Assembly (NCBI GenBank): GCA_946800325.1 | Contig: OX326956.1 | Coordinates: 76,891,087-76,955,086 of the forward strand | Source of the DNA: Luzula sylvatica | Lineage: Eukaryota; Streptophyta; Magnoliopsida; Poales; Juncaceae | Length of the DNA stretch: 64,000 bases | Direction of reading: 5' to 3' | Shown: positions 21,380-33,387 of the stretch, piece by piece | How the letters are laid out: each line of letters opens with the position of its first letter | Numbering within the stretch: the stretch's first letter is position 1 | Notes under the pieces: generated by a model | Told to the model about the DNA's origin: nothing | What the model saw: only the letters and a program-made list of their open reading frames with translations | The model's database searches: none | Translations under genes and position numbers: made by a program

Positions 21380-23230
21380 CGCTACAACATATCTGTCCAT
21401 TTGGGACGGGCCGTCGCAAAATTCTGTCAAAATAGGGACGGGCCGTCCCAAATAACGTCCCAAATTGGTACATGCCGTCTCAATAATAAAAAACCATCCC
21501 AAACATCTGTGACGGGCCGTCCCAATAATGATATACGTCCCAAATATCTGTGACGGCCCGTCCCAATACACAAAACCGTCCCAAACATGTATTAGCGTCG
21601 GTTTTTATTACCGACGGCCCGTAGCTAAAGTTTTTTGAAAATTGTGCGATGGATAATCACCAACGGACCGTCGGTAATGCTCTTGTGTCGGCCCGTCGGT
21701 AATGCTAGACCCGTCGGTAATAAGTAATTAGTACGGCCCGTCGGTAATAATCCCGTCGATAATTGTTGTTGCCTTGGCCCGTCGATGATGTTTTACCTAT
21801 TATCCCGCTGCCTTGCCATTTCTCTTTCCTCACACTCTCTCTCTCTCTCGACATCTTTCTTCTTTCTTCTTTCTTCCTCTCTCTCTGTCTTATTTCTTTC
21901 TTCCTCTCTATCTCCGTCTCTCTCTCTCTCTCTCCCTCTCAGCGATGGAGCTTGGTGGAGTAGAGTGGTCGAGTTGGAGCTTGGTGGTTGGCCGTGGAGT
22001 AGATCTCGAGCTTGGAGCTTGGAGCTTGGAGCTTGGTCTTGGAAGATCTCAGCTGTGGCAGTGGAGGATCTGAAGGGTGGCTATTGACCTAGGTATATCT
22101 TGTGTCGTTTTCTTTTTTCTTTTTTTCATTTCTGAAATAAATAGGATTTCTTTCTTTTTTCACTTATTTTTTTTTGCTGTCTATTTGCAGCTGCAGCTAT
22201 CCAGACCCACGAAGCTCCAGATCCACGAGGGTCACTTACCATCTTCCAAGCAAGCAAGCCTCGGCGCATCACTCATCCTTCTCGCTTCCGTAAGTATTTA
22301 CTGTGTTTTTTCTGCTTCATAATTATTTTTTTAATTTCGTTTTCTAAATCCTCGTTTTTTTTTATTTTGTTTTAATTTTGTTTAAATTCTGTTTTAATTT
22401 TTTCTAAATCCTGTTTTAATTTTTGTAATTTCTTGTTATTATTTAATTTATTTAATATTTAAATTATGTTTTAAAATATTTAATATTTAATATTTAAATT
22501 CTGTTTAAATATTTTATTTATTTTTCTTTTTGTTCGAGATTATTAACTTACATTTTTTTTTATATATTGTGTTATAATTTAGGGGAGTCACTTATCTTCA
22601 TAGAGGTTGCTCTTTTGAAAGACATTGCCTCTTCTATTCAAGTAATAAACTTGCTTACTGTTTTTTATTAGGTTTTGTATTAGGGTTTTATTAATTCTAT
22701 TCAGAAATGTAATTTATTTAGTTTGTGCATCACAAATTGGCAGGACCGAGTCCTAAAGAGAAACCGAATATTTGTGTGTTTTGTTAAGTAATTATGTTGT
22801 GTTAATTATTTGTGTATTTTGAACGGTGAGGACGAGGAGAGGCGTTGAATTTGTATATTTGTGAGATTATGTGTTTATGTTTATTTATTTTCATTTTTTT
22901 GTATTATGTATTGTTTGATGTCTTATAATAATAAATAATATAAATAATAATTATACATGATAAATAATAATTGTATAAAATAAAGATTATAAATAATATA
23001 TTATATAATAAATAATAGCTGAATTAATATAATAACCTCATTAATGTATTACTGATTAATATAATAACCTCATTTATTAATAATTAAATAATAACTGAAT
23101 TAATTAATTAATATATTATTTAAATAATATAGTTATTACCGACGGGCGGTAGGTACAAAGTTTCAAAAATTGCGTGCCAGACAAATTCAAAATGGAGCAA
23201 TACCGACGAGGGCAAAATTGTCATTCTTAT
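21380..23230 (+). mobile_element. Second CACTA-like element, decayed, with GACGGGCCGTCCC repeats
   Basis: Begins CGCTACAACATATCTG, a damaged CACTACAACA-type terminus. Subterminal repeats follow: GGGACGGGCCGTCCCAAAT up to about 21580, then TTACCGACGGCCCGT up to about 21790. A related motif (ACCGACGGGCGGTAGGTA) recurs near 23140, so the element probably reaches about 23230. The interior has a CT-rich leader, repeated GGAGCTTGGAGCTTGG phrases (about 21980-22045) and no transposase. The 3' terminus is not identified. Confidence 0.6.
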
Positions 23231-23278
23231 TATTAAAAAAAAGTCTTAACTAGAATTCAAAATTGTGTGTTTATATAG

Positions 23279-24445
23279 GTCAATTATGATCCCCAAATAC
23301 TCTTGCGGAAATCTCATGAAGCAACCAATTCTATTGGTTCTGCCACAGTGTAAATATTTTGGACCTTTTTCAGATATACCCAATATAAGCCTTTATTTGC
23401 ACATATATTATCTTCTTCCATATGCAATCCCACCAAAAGATCTAAATTTTATTTGGGGTTATTTTTGTGATTAAAAAGGCTAATTGCTTTGATGGAGAAG
23501 AATGGAACATTAAAAATTGCTAATGTTGGAGATTGCGGTTTGAGAATAATTCGTAAAGGTACTCCATATGATCTAGTATTTTTTTTATTTACATTTCTTT
23601 TGAAAATTAATTTATTGTATGTTCATTTCTTTTTAATTTGTTATAGGCCAATTGATTTTCGCCACATGCCCTCAAGATCATTACTTCGATTGTCCTTATC
23701 AATTAAGCTCCGAGTCAATTGGTCAAACTTATCAAGATGCAACTGTATATACATATTAATTCACTTTTTAAAAAGAAACAAAAAATTATAATGATGATAT
23801 AACAAAAAAATCGGCTTTTTGTATAGGTATCTAATGCAAAATTAAAAGAAGGGGATATAATTGTATTGGGTTCGGATGGGCTTTTTGATAACGTTTTTGA
23901 CGACGAGATTCTCTCTGAAATCTCTAAATTTCAAGACATGAACGAGGCCGGTAAGTTTTTATTTATTAATTAGAGAAATTACTTGAATTTTAAATTTACT
24001 TAATGAATTGATAGAGAAGTAATATAAATTATTTTAGCTAAAGGATTAGCTGAGCTAGCGAATAATCATTCAAAAGATTTATATTTCGATTCACCCTACA
24101 CAATAGAAGCACGAAAAAGAGTACGTAATTTTTTGTTTTTGGAATGGATTGTGATATTATCATTAATAGTGTCATTTTCCTAACATTATTGATTATACCT
24201 ATTGGAAATTTTTTTTGTAGGGTTTTGATGTTAAATGGTATCAGAAGATACTTGGAAAGAAACTAACAGGTAATCTAATGATTGTGATATTTTTTGTATT
24301 TTTTGTAACATTATTAAATTTGTCATTTTTGTATTTTAATTAATTGAATGATATTGTAACGGCTATATTTATTCTTTCAGGTGGTAAGCTGGATGACATA
24401 ACTGTGGTTATAGCAGAAGTAAAGAAGTCTTCAAATGAACAATAA
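23279..24445 (+). pseudogene. Protein phosphatase 2C (PPM-type), C-terminal half, spliced
   Basis: Seven exons with clean GT/AG sites, in frame throughout: 23279-23349, 23479-23558, 23647-23734, 23827-23950, 24038-24120, 24221-24269 and 24381-24445 (stop TAA; exact ends of the first and third are approximate). The product contains the PP2C motifs IANVGDCGLR, DIIVLGSDGLFDNV and GGKLDDITVVIAEV; the Asp residues bind the catalytic metals. It resembles the plant PP2C subgroup with short chloroplast/BIPP2C-like proteins (CPQDHYFDCPYQL). No N-terminal half with the first metal-binding motif is found upstream, where a CACTA remnant ends about 50 bp before the first exon. So this is either a captured 3' gene part or a gene cut by the CACTA. 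The coding part shows no internal stop. Confidence 0.8.
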
Positions 24446-25905
24446 TTAATTGCTCGATGTTTATATCTCCGGCATTTATTATTGCATTTTCCTCCAAATA
24501 ATAAATATCATACTCGACTCCTTCCACGAGATAACGGGTCTATCAATAAATTGGGAAAAGAGCTCCTTCACCCCTATACAAACGCCGTTAAGTTTCGACA
24601 ACTCAATATCTACGATTTTAGGATGCCGTAAAAAAGATTTTCCGATAACTTACTTAGGAATACCGCTCTCCATTCAAAAGCCAACCAAAAGATCGTTCTT
24701 CCCGATCATCAAGAAAGTAAGAACACAATTAACAAATTGGAAAGGTAAACTACTCTCCTTCGGAGGTAGAATAACACTTATAAAGGCCACGTTGAATGCA
24801 TTGCCTTCGTATCTTATGCAAGCATTAAGACTACCGATCGGAGTCCAAAAAGAAATAGAAAAGCTAATGCGTGCCTTTCTTTGGAGCGGGCAAGACACTT
24901 TAGCTAATGGTAAAGCATTAATTAATTGGAACACCGCTACCCTTCCAAAGAGAAATGGGGGTCTTGGGATATTACATCTCCAAACGATGAATGATGCGCT
25001 CCTATACAAACTCCTTTGGAAAATAGATAACGACCCTAATAGTCTATGGGCTAAATACATGAGTATTTTATATGGCATCGACAATGCAAATGATCTAGGC
25101 AATATTCCAATAAATAAAGCATCATATTTCGTTAAAGATCTCAAATCGATACTCCCTTTCTATAGCTTCTCCACAGCACCGTCCGAAGATCGTCAATCTT
25201 TAATATGGAAATGGAACAATGCCAACGAGTTCACGGTCAAATCCGCTTATAAAATACTAAGGGACACCGGTATTATTAATCGGTGGCAAGCAAAAATTTG
25301 GAAAATTAGGGCCCCCTTAAAAGTTAGATTCTTTCTATGGTTGACCATGCACAAAAGAATTAATACGACGGATATTCTCATTAAAAAAGGATGGCCCCAC
25401 CCGCCTATGTGCCCCTTATGTTCAAATGAACAAGAAGACCGAGATCACTTACTACTACATTGTCCCTTCACGAAGGATGTATGGGCTTATGCGAAAAGCG
25501 ACGGATTACCGATCTCCGAGATATCAATAAATACGGACATGTTCGATAATTGGATCGAGAGAAGAACCCCCCTAACTAAACAAGACAAGAAGAAAGAAGA
25601 CACGGCGTGGGCTTCTATGTGTTGGGCGATTTGGAAAGAAAGAAATGGGAGAGTCTTTTCAAACAAGACCAAGACGCCAAGGATAACGGCGGCTATAGTA
25701 ATACAAGATTACAATTTGTGGATTAGATATAATAACTGAAAATTTTACTTAAATTTTAGTTTTTTAGACTAGAGATAGCCCACAGCAGCAGTAGCAAGGA
25801 GAACTCTCCCTTGCCAATATTTCTATCTTGTAACCCATCTTTTTATTATATAAACTACAAAGGCACTGCCTTTAATTAAAAAAAATATAAAAATATAAAA
25901 ATCAT
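24446..25905 (+). mobile_element. 5'-truncated LINE insertion
   Basis: Starts within a few dozen bases after the PP2C stop codon. It ends in an A-rich tail (TTAAAAAAAATATAAAAATAT, about 25880-25905). No target duplication could be recognised, so the left edge is approximate. Confidence 0.7.
24486..25739 (+). pseudogene. LINE (L1-type) reverse transcriptase C-terminal part with zf-RVT
   Basis: One long frame entered in the middle of the reverse transcriptase: IINIILDSFHEITGLSINWEKS is the conserved stretch downstream of the catalytic YADD box, which is missing. It continues through PITYLGIPLS, LSFGGRITLIK, FLWSGQ and KRNGGLGI, and ends with a zf-RVT zinc-binding region (FFLWLTMHKRINT, CPLCSNEQEDRDHLLLHC). 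It stops with TGA at 25737. Typical plant LINE ORF2 C-terminus. 5' truncation is the usual outcome of target-primed reverse transcription. Confidence 0.9.
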
Positions 25906-26330
25906 CAATTTATTAAAATTTTGGTAGTCTTAAATACTCGAATCTGTTTCGGTCCATTTTCCTTAATTATTCCCGTCTATAAATCATGTATGGTGAATAT
26001 TCATTACAGACCCATCGACCAACAGAAAGCTCAAATATTGTTTTCATTGGTCTATACGAGTAGTTAAAAAAACTCCTCTCATTTGCTATCTATATTTACC
26101 AAGGAGTAGCGAGGATAACATAACATGATTGATAGCAGGATGTTGAGTTGGCAAATACATATAAAATCTCATACAATAATACTATACCGCATCAAGAAAA
26201 TACAAAGCCAACAAGATATGTTTCTATAATGTTGTGAGAAGATGTGTATATTTACTATTTATCACGTGCTAACAAATCATTTGTCCCTAGATTTTGCCGT
26301 TGCATATAATGTATACCCTAATTAGCACAC
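25906..26330. other. AT-rich stretch, nothing recognised
   Basis: No gene or repeat seen. Confidence 0.35.
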
Positions 26331-26598
26331 ATAATAAACATGATACGTAAAAAAATACATGTAATTAATATGATTTAAGAATTATTAATTCAAATGAATA
26401 CTAATTCATTGTTAATTCCATTGGATTTGTCAATTATCTAATATATCACCGGTTTTAAGAAAATATAATAAACATGATACGTAAAAAAATACATGTAATT
26501 AATATGAGTTAAGAATTATTAATTCAAATGAATACTAATTCATTGTTAATTCCATTGGATTTGTCAATTATCTAATATATCACCGGTTTTAAGAAAAT
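26331..26598. repeat. Two-copy tandem duplication, unit 134 bp
   Basis: ATAATAAACATGATACGTAA starts both copies (26331 and 26465); both end ATATATCACCGGTTTTAAG. One substitution (TGATTT versus TGAGTT). Very recent duplication of non-coding DNA. Confidence 0.93.
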
Positions 26599-27030
26599 AG
26601 AGATATTGAGTACGTAAATAAATGAATAACTAATCAGAAACATACGAAGCGACAAGAAAATCAAAAAGAAGAAATAAGACATAAAAAATACATGTATTTT
26701 GTTTTTCAATCTTCTCTAATATTTCATTTCTATATCTCTACAAATATTATTTCTTAACCTTCGCATCCATGGATTGATTTCGAAAATTATGTATAGTAAT
26801 AAAATATTTCGCCAATTTGGGATTGAGTTGTCTATATAGAAGATTCTTTCTAAAAAATGGCAAGCCACAATTTTAGCTGAGAAAAAGGATTTACAGGGAA
26901 GTTTGCCAAAAAAAAAAAATGATTGTGCCGGAATTTGAAAAAAAAAATTCCTTGCAATATTTTTTTGAAAAAAAGTTATTTGCAAATTGCACTTTTTTTC
27001 CTTGAATTCCTTCCACTTTTCCTCTTTTAT
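26599..27030. other. AT-rich stretch, nothing recognised
   Basis: A/T homopolymer runs only. The frame at 26716-26985 has no domain. Confidence 0.35.
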
Positions 27031-27032
27031 TT

Positions 27033-27072
27033 ACTAGAAAAATTACCCGCTCTTCGCTGCGAATTTAATCAT
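27033..27072 (-). mobile_element. Helitron 3' terminus (minus strand)
   Basis: Read on the minus strand: CGCAGCGAAGAGCGGG, a short AT spacer, then TTTTTCTAGTA. A GC stem-loop shortly before CTAG with T after it is the Helitron 3' end. The body would lie to the right. No 5' end was found. Confidence 0.5.
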
Positions 27073-27469
27073 ATAATAAATCAATATGCTTGATATATAT
27101 ATATTTCATTAAAAAATGACATTGTTATGCAAATCAAGAATATTAAATATTCAGCGACGACCCGATCGATGAACAAATGTAGACCTTTTTAATTATATAT
27201 GCTCACATGAATAGTAATTATTGATAAACAGTAATTGATGATGAACAATAATCCATGAACAATATTGATGAATGAACAGTGTCGACGAACAGTGATTGAT
27301 GCCGTGTCCAGCTGGAGTTGAGCCAAATTCTTATAAATTTAACGGGAAGGGTCAATTTATAAATCATAGTACATCTTTTTAGGGGTATGCTTTATATTTA
27401 GGAAATTTTTTGTATATATACGAAATAAGTTTGATAATATTCAAAATAGACAACATAGTTAAATTTTTT

Positions 27470-27700
27470 GCATAATAACACTCTCGACTTTGTCGAGTCA
27501 AGTCAAAACTATCGAGTCAAGACAAAGTCGAGAGTTTTCATGATTCTCGACATTTGAAATGTTGAGCAGTTTATATTACTTCTTCAACTTTTACTAACAA
27601 CAAACAGTGTATTTAAGGCTAAAACCTCCCGACTTTTCAATTGTCGAGTCAAGTCAAAGCTATCGACATTTCAAATGTCGAGACTTTCCTATCTTTTTTT
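27470..27700. repeat. Cluster of TCGAC..GTCGAG palindromes
   Basis: Palindromic phrases of the type TCGACATTTCAAATGTCGAG (27659-27684) and CTCGACTTTGTCGAG (27482-27500), with a copy of ACTTT.AATTGTCGAG near 27635 and again at about 28270. Possibly part of the promoter or leader of the plant-mobile-domain gene to the right. Confidence 0.6.
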
Positions 27701-28319
27701 TTTTTTTGAAAATTAGAAGACTGCTTCTTTCAATTATATTTAAGCAAGGTTAAATACATTGTTTTGTTATACATGAAATATGTAATATCCTAAATTTCTA
27801 AGATCCTAAGATGAGGTATTATAGGTAGAATCCTGAAAATCATAGAAGCCCGTCGATGCCCTTTCTTCAGCTATTTTTCCACCAGTGTCCGCCTTCTGCC
27901 GTAATCCTTGCGAGGAGTATTCCCGTCGGGGTTTGTGTGTGTCTGAAAATTCTTTCGTTTCTCTCCCTCCAAACCCCCTAGATTGCCGCCAGCATCATCG
28001 TATCGAATTTTCCCCTTTTCTCCTTTCCTTGTAATTCTCTCGTATTCATCAGGAGGTCTGCAATTTGTATTTCATTTGCAATTGCGATATGCAAGTATTG
28101 TTGAATCCCTGACCAAATGGTTCTAACATACGAGCATGCTGCCGGTAGGTGATATGAGGTCTCCTGAACATAATTGCAGTCAAGACCTTGTTGTCACCTC
28201 CTCGGGAACACAAGCCTCATTTATCATTCCTCCCAACCGCTACCTTCCACCAGCCAACATTAAAATTTCTCGACTTTTGAATTGTCGAGCAATTTGCTCT
28301 ATATAAACCAAGCCCCCTC

Positions 28320-28437
<118 letters not shown>

Positions 28438-28458
28438 CTTCTTATTTTAATCAAAATA

Positions 28459-29440
28459 ATGTATTTTGATGATGAAATTTTATCGGGTCCGATCGAGACG
28501 GACGTATTATTTTCACAACAAACTCATCGGTCCGAAAATGCTGCTTCGTTCAGAAAGTCAATTCGATTTGAACATGAATCCACCAAATGGAAAAAATGGC
28601 AAATTTCTGATCCAAGAGTAGTGATGCGACTAAGGCGATCTGGATTTTATCCGATTATGCAGTGTGCGGTCAACGAGAATGCCTGGCCACTTCTTACCGC
28701 TTTGGTGGAAAGGTGGCGTCCCGAAACGAACACCTTTCACATGAGGTGTGGCGAGATGACCGTAACTCTTCGTGATGTCGCACTTCTAACTGGATTGTGC
28801 GTGGACGGTAACCCCGTGATAACTCCATTTATTTCTCCACTTAATTTAAAAAATGATGTAATTAGACTACTCGGACGATGTCCAAATGTTTGGGCGAAAG
28901 AAAAACCCCGATTGAAATTGAAGTGGTTAAATTTGAATTTCGGAGCAACGAGCGATGGTCGAGACGAGGAATATTGTGATCAGCAAGCTCGTGCTTATAT
29001 TCTCTATTTTTGGGTAGTGTCGTGTTTCATGACTCCACCACTGATTCGATACCGGCAAGGTTTATCATGTTTTTGGAAGATTTTGATGCATCTAGAACAT
29101 ACGCATGGGGAGCCGCTGCTTTGGCGCATATATATAATGCGCTTTCATTTGCTGACGTGATTGGTCATGATCATGCATATGGATGGTTTTCTCTTCTTCA
29201 GGTAAAAAAAACATGATTTTTTATTTAAGAAAAATATTAATTTTTTAATATAATATGACAGGCCTGGTCTTGATTTCATTTATTGCCGGGGAGACCTAAG
29301 GTTGTTGCTTATTGAACACTTGTCGAAGAAACATTGCCACTGATGTGGAGATGGACTGGAGCAAACATATCCTACAAGAGTAATAATCTTGCGACGCAAA
29401 CTTGTTATCTTGCATGATGTTTCGACGATATGCAAAAAAC
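28459..29440 (+). pseudogene. Plant mobile domain (PMD, aminotransferase-like) gene, broken
   Basis: Start ATG at 28459 (MYFDDEILSGPIETDVL). The PMD core is clear: LRRSGFYPIMQCAVNENAWP, LLTALVERWRPETNTFHM, RCGEMTVTLRDVALLTGL. A one-base loss near 29005-29012 shifts frame; the +2 frame continues with VVFHDSTTDSIPARF and YAWGAAALAHIYNALS. A donor at 29202 and an acceptor at 29261 give the next exon (29262 on), whose frame contains TGA at 29271-29273 and 29313-29315. PMD proteins include the MAIN/MAIL group and transposon-borne relatives; the molecular role is unclear. With one frameshift and two stops this is a pseudogene, probably of transposon origin. Confidence 0.82.
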
Positions 29441-29461
29441 ACATGTATAAATTTATTTAAT

Positions 29462-29500
29462 ACTAGGAGAATACTCGCGCTACGCAGCGAGAATATTAAT
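29462..29500 (-). mobile_element. Helitron 3' terminus (minus strand)
   Basis: Minus-strand reading CTCGCTGCGTAGCGCGAG forms a stem-loop, followed by TATTCTCCTAGTA. The body would extend to the right, across the F-box pseudogene region, but no 5' end was identified. Confidence 0.55.
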
Positions 29501-30790
29501 TATATTTTTATTGTAATATAAAGTACATATAAATATAACAATATTGATTATACCACTTCATAATATAGTTATTTTTACTAATTTGTAGATTATGTATATG
29601 TTTTACAATTATTTTGCATTATGACGAAAAAATTTCATTTTCTTAATTGAATAATAACACTTATATTAATGTCATTGTATAATAATAACGTATAAGGTAC
29701 AACATGATTTTACAAAAAAAAAAAACATAACAACAAATATTATATGATTGTTGTTCACAATATTTCATACAATATCAAATATAAAATTAATGAATCATAC
29801 AACATACGTAGTAACGTATCATAAATAATATATCAAACTCAATAGTGAAAGTAATTTAATAAATAATATAAAAAATAATTTAGCATAAACATAAATAATT
29901 TTATATCATATGATTTTTTTAAAAAAAATATTTTTAAAAATAACATTATTATATTATTTGATAAGTGTTTATAAATTTAAGAAATTATTTCGATGGATAA
30001 TTTTTTTTATTTCTATTATTTTTCAAAAGGATTAATATTAAATTTGTTTGATCATAATTTTTTAAAATAAATATTAATATTCAATATTCTATTATGTAAA
30101 TAAATAATTAAAATTTTATTTTGTAAAAATGCACTTTTTGCATTGCATTTTTTACATTCTATTTTTACAAATTAAAATTATGGAAAATGATATGTATGAA
30201 TTATGTTAATATGTATTCTCAGTGAATATTATTTTTTATCGAACAACTGTAGTTGAGGTTGCTATATTTTCCTTGAAAATTCTTAAGAAAGGAGAGCTTG
30301 GTTGGGGACGAGAGAGAGGTATTGACCGTTGCGTTTTTTTCTTGGGCGGGAGTAACAACGTATCATTCACTACAAATCATGATACAACATGATTGCATAT
30401 GTATTTTGCGCTCATTCCATGATAAAGAGTTGCTTTATAAGATCGACATGGATAATCAAACGTTCAGTTTCTATTTGATACCTGGTGTTGGGTTGTGCCG
30501 TCGAGGTGAATTGGCTCCTGATTTTTTTCTTAAATTTTCTTTATGGATGATCAAGTAAACAAACAAACATAAATATATTGCAGAACACACAGGACCAAGA
30601 GGGACATTGATAGATCATCTCGCGCCATAAGATCTATTAAGGTCCGTCCATTTATTTTGGTTACTCTTTGAATTTTTATCATGGACTGGAATTAAATTTT
30701 GTATCAATTTATGAGTTTTTAATGATGCATTTAATACGTATCTTTATCTATTTGAGCAAAAGAATAATCCGAACACTTTAAATATTTTGA
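29501..30790. other. Very AT-rich stretch, nothing firmly recognised
   Basis: Frame 30298-30558 (86 codons) has no recognisable domain. The AT richness fits the 3' part of a Helitron (see terminus at 29462). Confidence 0.35.
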
Positions 30791-30808
30791 GAACAATGCA
30801 ATGGACGA

Positions 30809-31926
30809 TTCCAAAGAAGAAGAGTACCCTAGTGATGTAGCGAGACAATGGGCTGATATGCCAATAGAATTGGTAGAGTTGCTCCTTCAGAAGCTCAACG
30901 TAGTGGATTGTATATATATTCCCACCATTTGCAAGGCTTGGTCCTGAGGTCCTCTATTCCCAATCTTATTCACGAGGCAAGCGTGTGGCCATTTCTCATG
31001 TATTGCCCCAAAGATTCAGCTAGTTCATGTAAGTTTGTTGATTCATTGTATGTATCATGTATTGCCCCAAAGATGCAGCTAGTTCAGGTAAGTTTGTTGA
31101 TCCATTGTATGTATGGCAAGGAATATTGCACGGACATAAAATTCCTCGGCTCTGACAAAATTACCCTCCATTTCTATTTTCTCCAAAGATGGTTGGGTTC
31201 TTGTATCGTGCGGAGAGAGAAGAAACTTTTTCGTGATAATCCCATTCACAGGAAACACGATCGAACTTCCTCCTTATTGTACAAACCACGAACATATTCA
31301 TGTATTTACTTCTGTACCGACATCTCCATATTTCATGGTCTTCGACTCTTCGGTATTTGCAATTATGAGATGTTCACGTGGACACTTGGAGACAAAATGT
31401 GGAATAGGGTCACCCGTTCAAACACTCCAGTTGGATTCGAATTTGCTTGCAACAATCCCGTGTTCTTTCATGGAAAAATGTATTGTTTAGGGAGAGCCGG
31501 GAATCTTGATGTTCACGTGAACAGATTCAGTGCTAAGTTCTTGATAGTCCAAAAGCTATTCACGAAGATGAAGCTATAGAAGATTGTTATCTGATGGAGC
31601 TAGAAGGGGAATTAATTTTTGTGTTTGTATGGAATGAAGATATCGATGGTGAACCTATCCGAGTATTTAAGTTGGATCAATTTGAAATGGATTGGATTGA
31701 GCTAGATGACTTGGGAGATTTCACACTCTTTTCAGGCTGTCGAAATTCTATAGCCAAGCGTTCTCTGATGAAAAATTGTGCTAAAAGAATATATTTTCCC
31801 AGATTTGACGATAATAACAAGTATGGGTGGTTTTATTCCATAGAAACTAAAAACTACCGTCCCAAATTATACGGTCTTACTGAACCGACAAATTGTGTTT
31901 GGATTGAACCAAACTTCAATTCTTAA
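30809..31926 (+). pseudogene. F-box/DUF295 (KIB-like) gene, several frameshifts
   Basis: From ATG 30803-30811 the frame gives an F-box (WADMPIELVELLLQKLNVVD, then CKAW) that hits TGA at 30951-30953. The DUF295 beta-propeller region continues in changing frames: PFLMYCPKDSAS, YVWQGILHGHKIP, then IIPFTGNTIELPPY and NYEMFTWTLGDKMW, and finally the 31594-31926 frame (LEGELIFVFVWNEDIDGEPI, ending WIEPNFNS). A 59-bp tandem duplication (30997-31114) adds a frameshift. F-box proteins are substrate adaptors of SCF ubiquitin ligases; this family is large and prone to pseudogenes. The exact position of the start is within a few bases. Confidence 0.8.
30997..31114. repeat. 59-bp tandem duplication inside the F-box pseudogene
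   Basis: CATGTATTGCCCCAAAGAT begins each copy (30997 and 31056); four or so differences. 59 is not a multiple of three. Confidence 0.9.
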
Positions 31927-32499
31927 GTTTTTACATTTTTCTTTTGAGGATCGTTTATGAAATTCACTTTTCTTTTTCTTCGAAATAGTAGTTACAGGAA
32001 GTAATTTATGCAGTTAGTGTGGTTAGGTCGAGTCAATTCCTAATTGGTGGCTATTTTTTATGTTGCATCTCTTTGTTTATTGTTTAGTGAAAAATGTTTT
32101 GATATAGAACTTGTGTTTAGTCATGATGACATAAATGTCAATTTATTTGTACGATCCATGTTTCGAGTGATGATATGATTCTTCTAATCAAAATTATCAT
32201 TTGTTCCAAACCTAATTATCATGCCTCCCTCGGATGCCTGACAGTTTGGTGACGGACGAGATGAGGCGACTACAAGATAACGAGCCATTATAATTATAAT
32301 ATGCCATCCTAATGTCCAAATCCGATCTCCAACTCCGGTCCTCAACCTTCAGATACTCGCAGGCTGGAAGACCCTTGTAGATGGCCTTCAAATCTATCTT
32401 AGCTCTCCATGCCCTTTTACATTTTTAGTTTCTAATGTGATTATTCACATTTTTTAATGAATTTTGATTTTGTTTGTAGATAGTAAGTGATTTTTTGTG
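31927..32499. other. 3' flank of the F-box pseudogene, nothing recognised
   Basis: A GC-richer patch at 32222-32420 has no frame or domain I recognise. Confidence 0.35.
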
Positions 32500-32514
32500 G
32501 TTTCTCTGACTCTT

Positions 32515-33372
32515 TTTTTTGAAGGAGACATTATCGCATAATTTATAAAAAATAAAATGTTCTTACAGGTTACAATTAGACCCGAGGTGGGTCTATACAA
32601 AATAACCGTAGTTATCAAAAAAAGAAATAAAACTCGAAATGTTCCTGCTAGTTAATTAATTGCCGACGGAACATCCTCATTAGCAATTTGCTATCCATCT
32701 CTCGGCATCCGTTCTTATCAGAACGAGCAAGCTCGTGCACGACAGCCCTTTGAGAGAGAAAACTCTACGATTTCTTTCTTTCCATAGATTCCACACCACC
32801 AAGAAACAATACGCCGTCCACTCGTTGTTTTTGCCCTTGTCACTTATGTTCCTATTTTCCCACCATATAGATAGGATATCACTGTCACTCCTCAGTCGTT
32901 GCTTTCCTAGGCGTGCCATTATGGACGACCATACTATCGACGCGAAGTGGCAGTGGATAAGCAGATGGTTCGTCTCCTCTCGATGTTGTGCACATAGTGC
33001 ACATCCCCCATTATTCGTCCATCCTCTCTTTTGTAGATTGTCGGCTGTTAAAATTCGATCATTAATGCCCAGTCATTTTGCTGGGGTATAGCTAACATGA
33101 TGACCATTTTGCGGGGGGATAATCTAGCTATGAAGACAGGGATGGTTGAAACCAACTATTACAAGGTCGCACCAACAGTCATTGATAATCTAGCTAACAT
33201 GATGACCATTTTGTCAGGCTGCGACAGGACCGGTACCCTGAGTGGTGTCGTTTGCAGCGTTGCGTGCTCCATTTCCGAGGAAGTTCCATTTTCGCCATTG
33301 ATGCCCAGTTTCTGAGCTAGCAAAGCTTTTCCTTCTGCATTAGTGGCCACATTAATGCACTCCTCGGAAACT
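32515..33372 (-). mobile_element. LINE insertion with 15-bp target duplication, internally rearranged
   Basis: GTTTCTCTGACTCTT occurs at 32500-32514 and at 33373-33387. The left end on the + strand is a T run (the minus-strand poly-A tail), so the element reads leftward. About 860 bp remain of a LINE that is normally several kb. The right (5') part, 33075-33372, is not reverse transcriptase and contains a short repeated phrase AACATGATGACCATTTTG (33092 and 33197), so the copy has a 5' piece joined to the 3' piece. Confidence 0.88.
32660..33075 (-). pseudogene. LINE ORF2 C-terminal zf-RVT region
   Basis: Minus-strand frame: NDRILTADNLQKRGW, a CALCAQH...NHLLIHC zinc-binding motif, then IMARLGKQRLRSDSD and FLVVWNLWKERNRRVF. 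This is the end of plant LINE ORF2. No catalytic part is present. Confidence 0.85.
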
Positions 33373-33387
33373 GTTTCTCTGACTCTT

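Noticed and set aside
21763..22087. Ser/Leu-rich frames
   Set aside because: CT-rich DNA of the CACTA interior read in several frames; no domain or start context.
24674..25144. Antisense ORF of 156 codons
   Set aside because: Shadow of the LINE frame on the other strand.
30298..30558. 86-codon ORF upstream of the F-box pseudogene
   Set aside because: No recognisable motif; may be a chance frame in AT-rich DNA.
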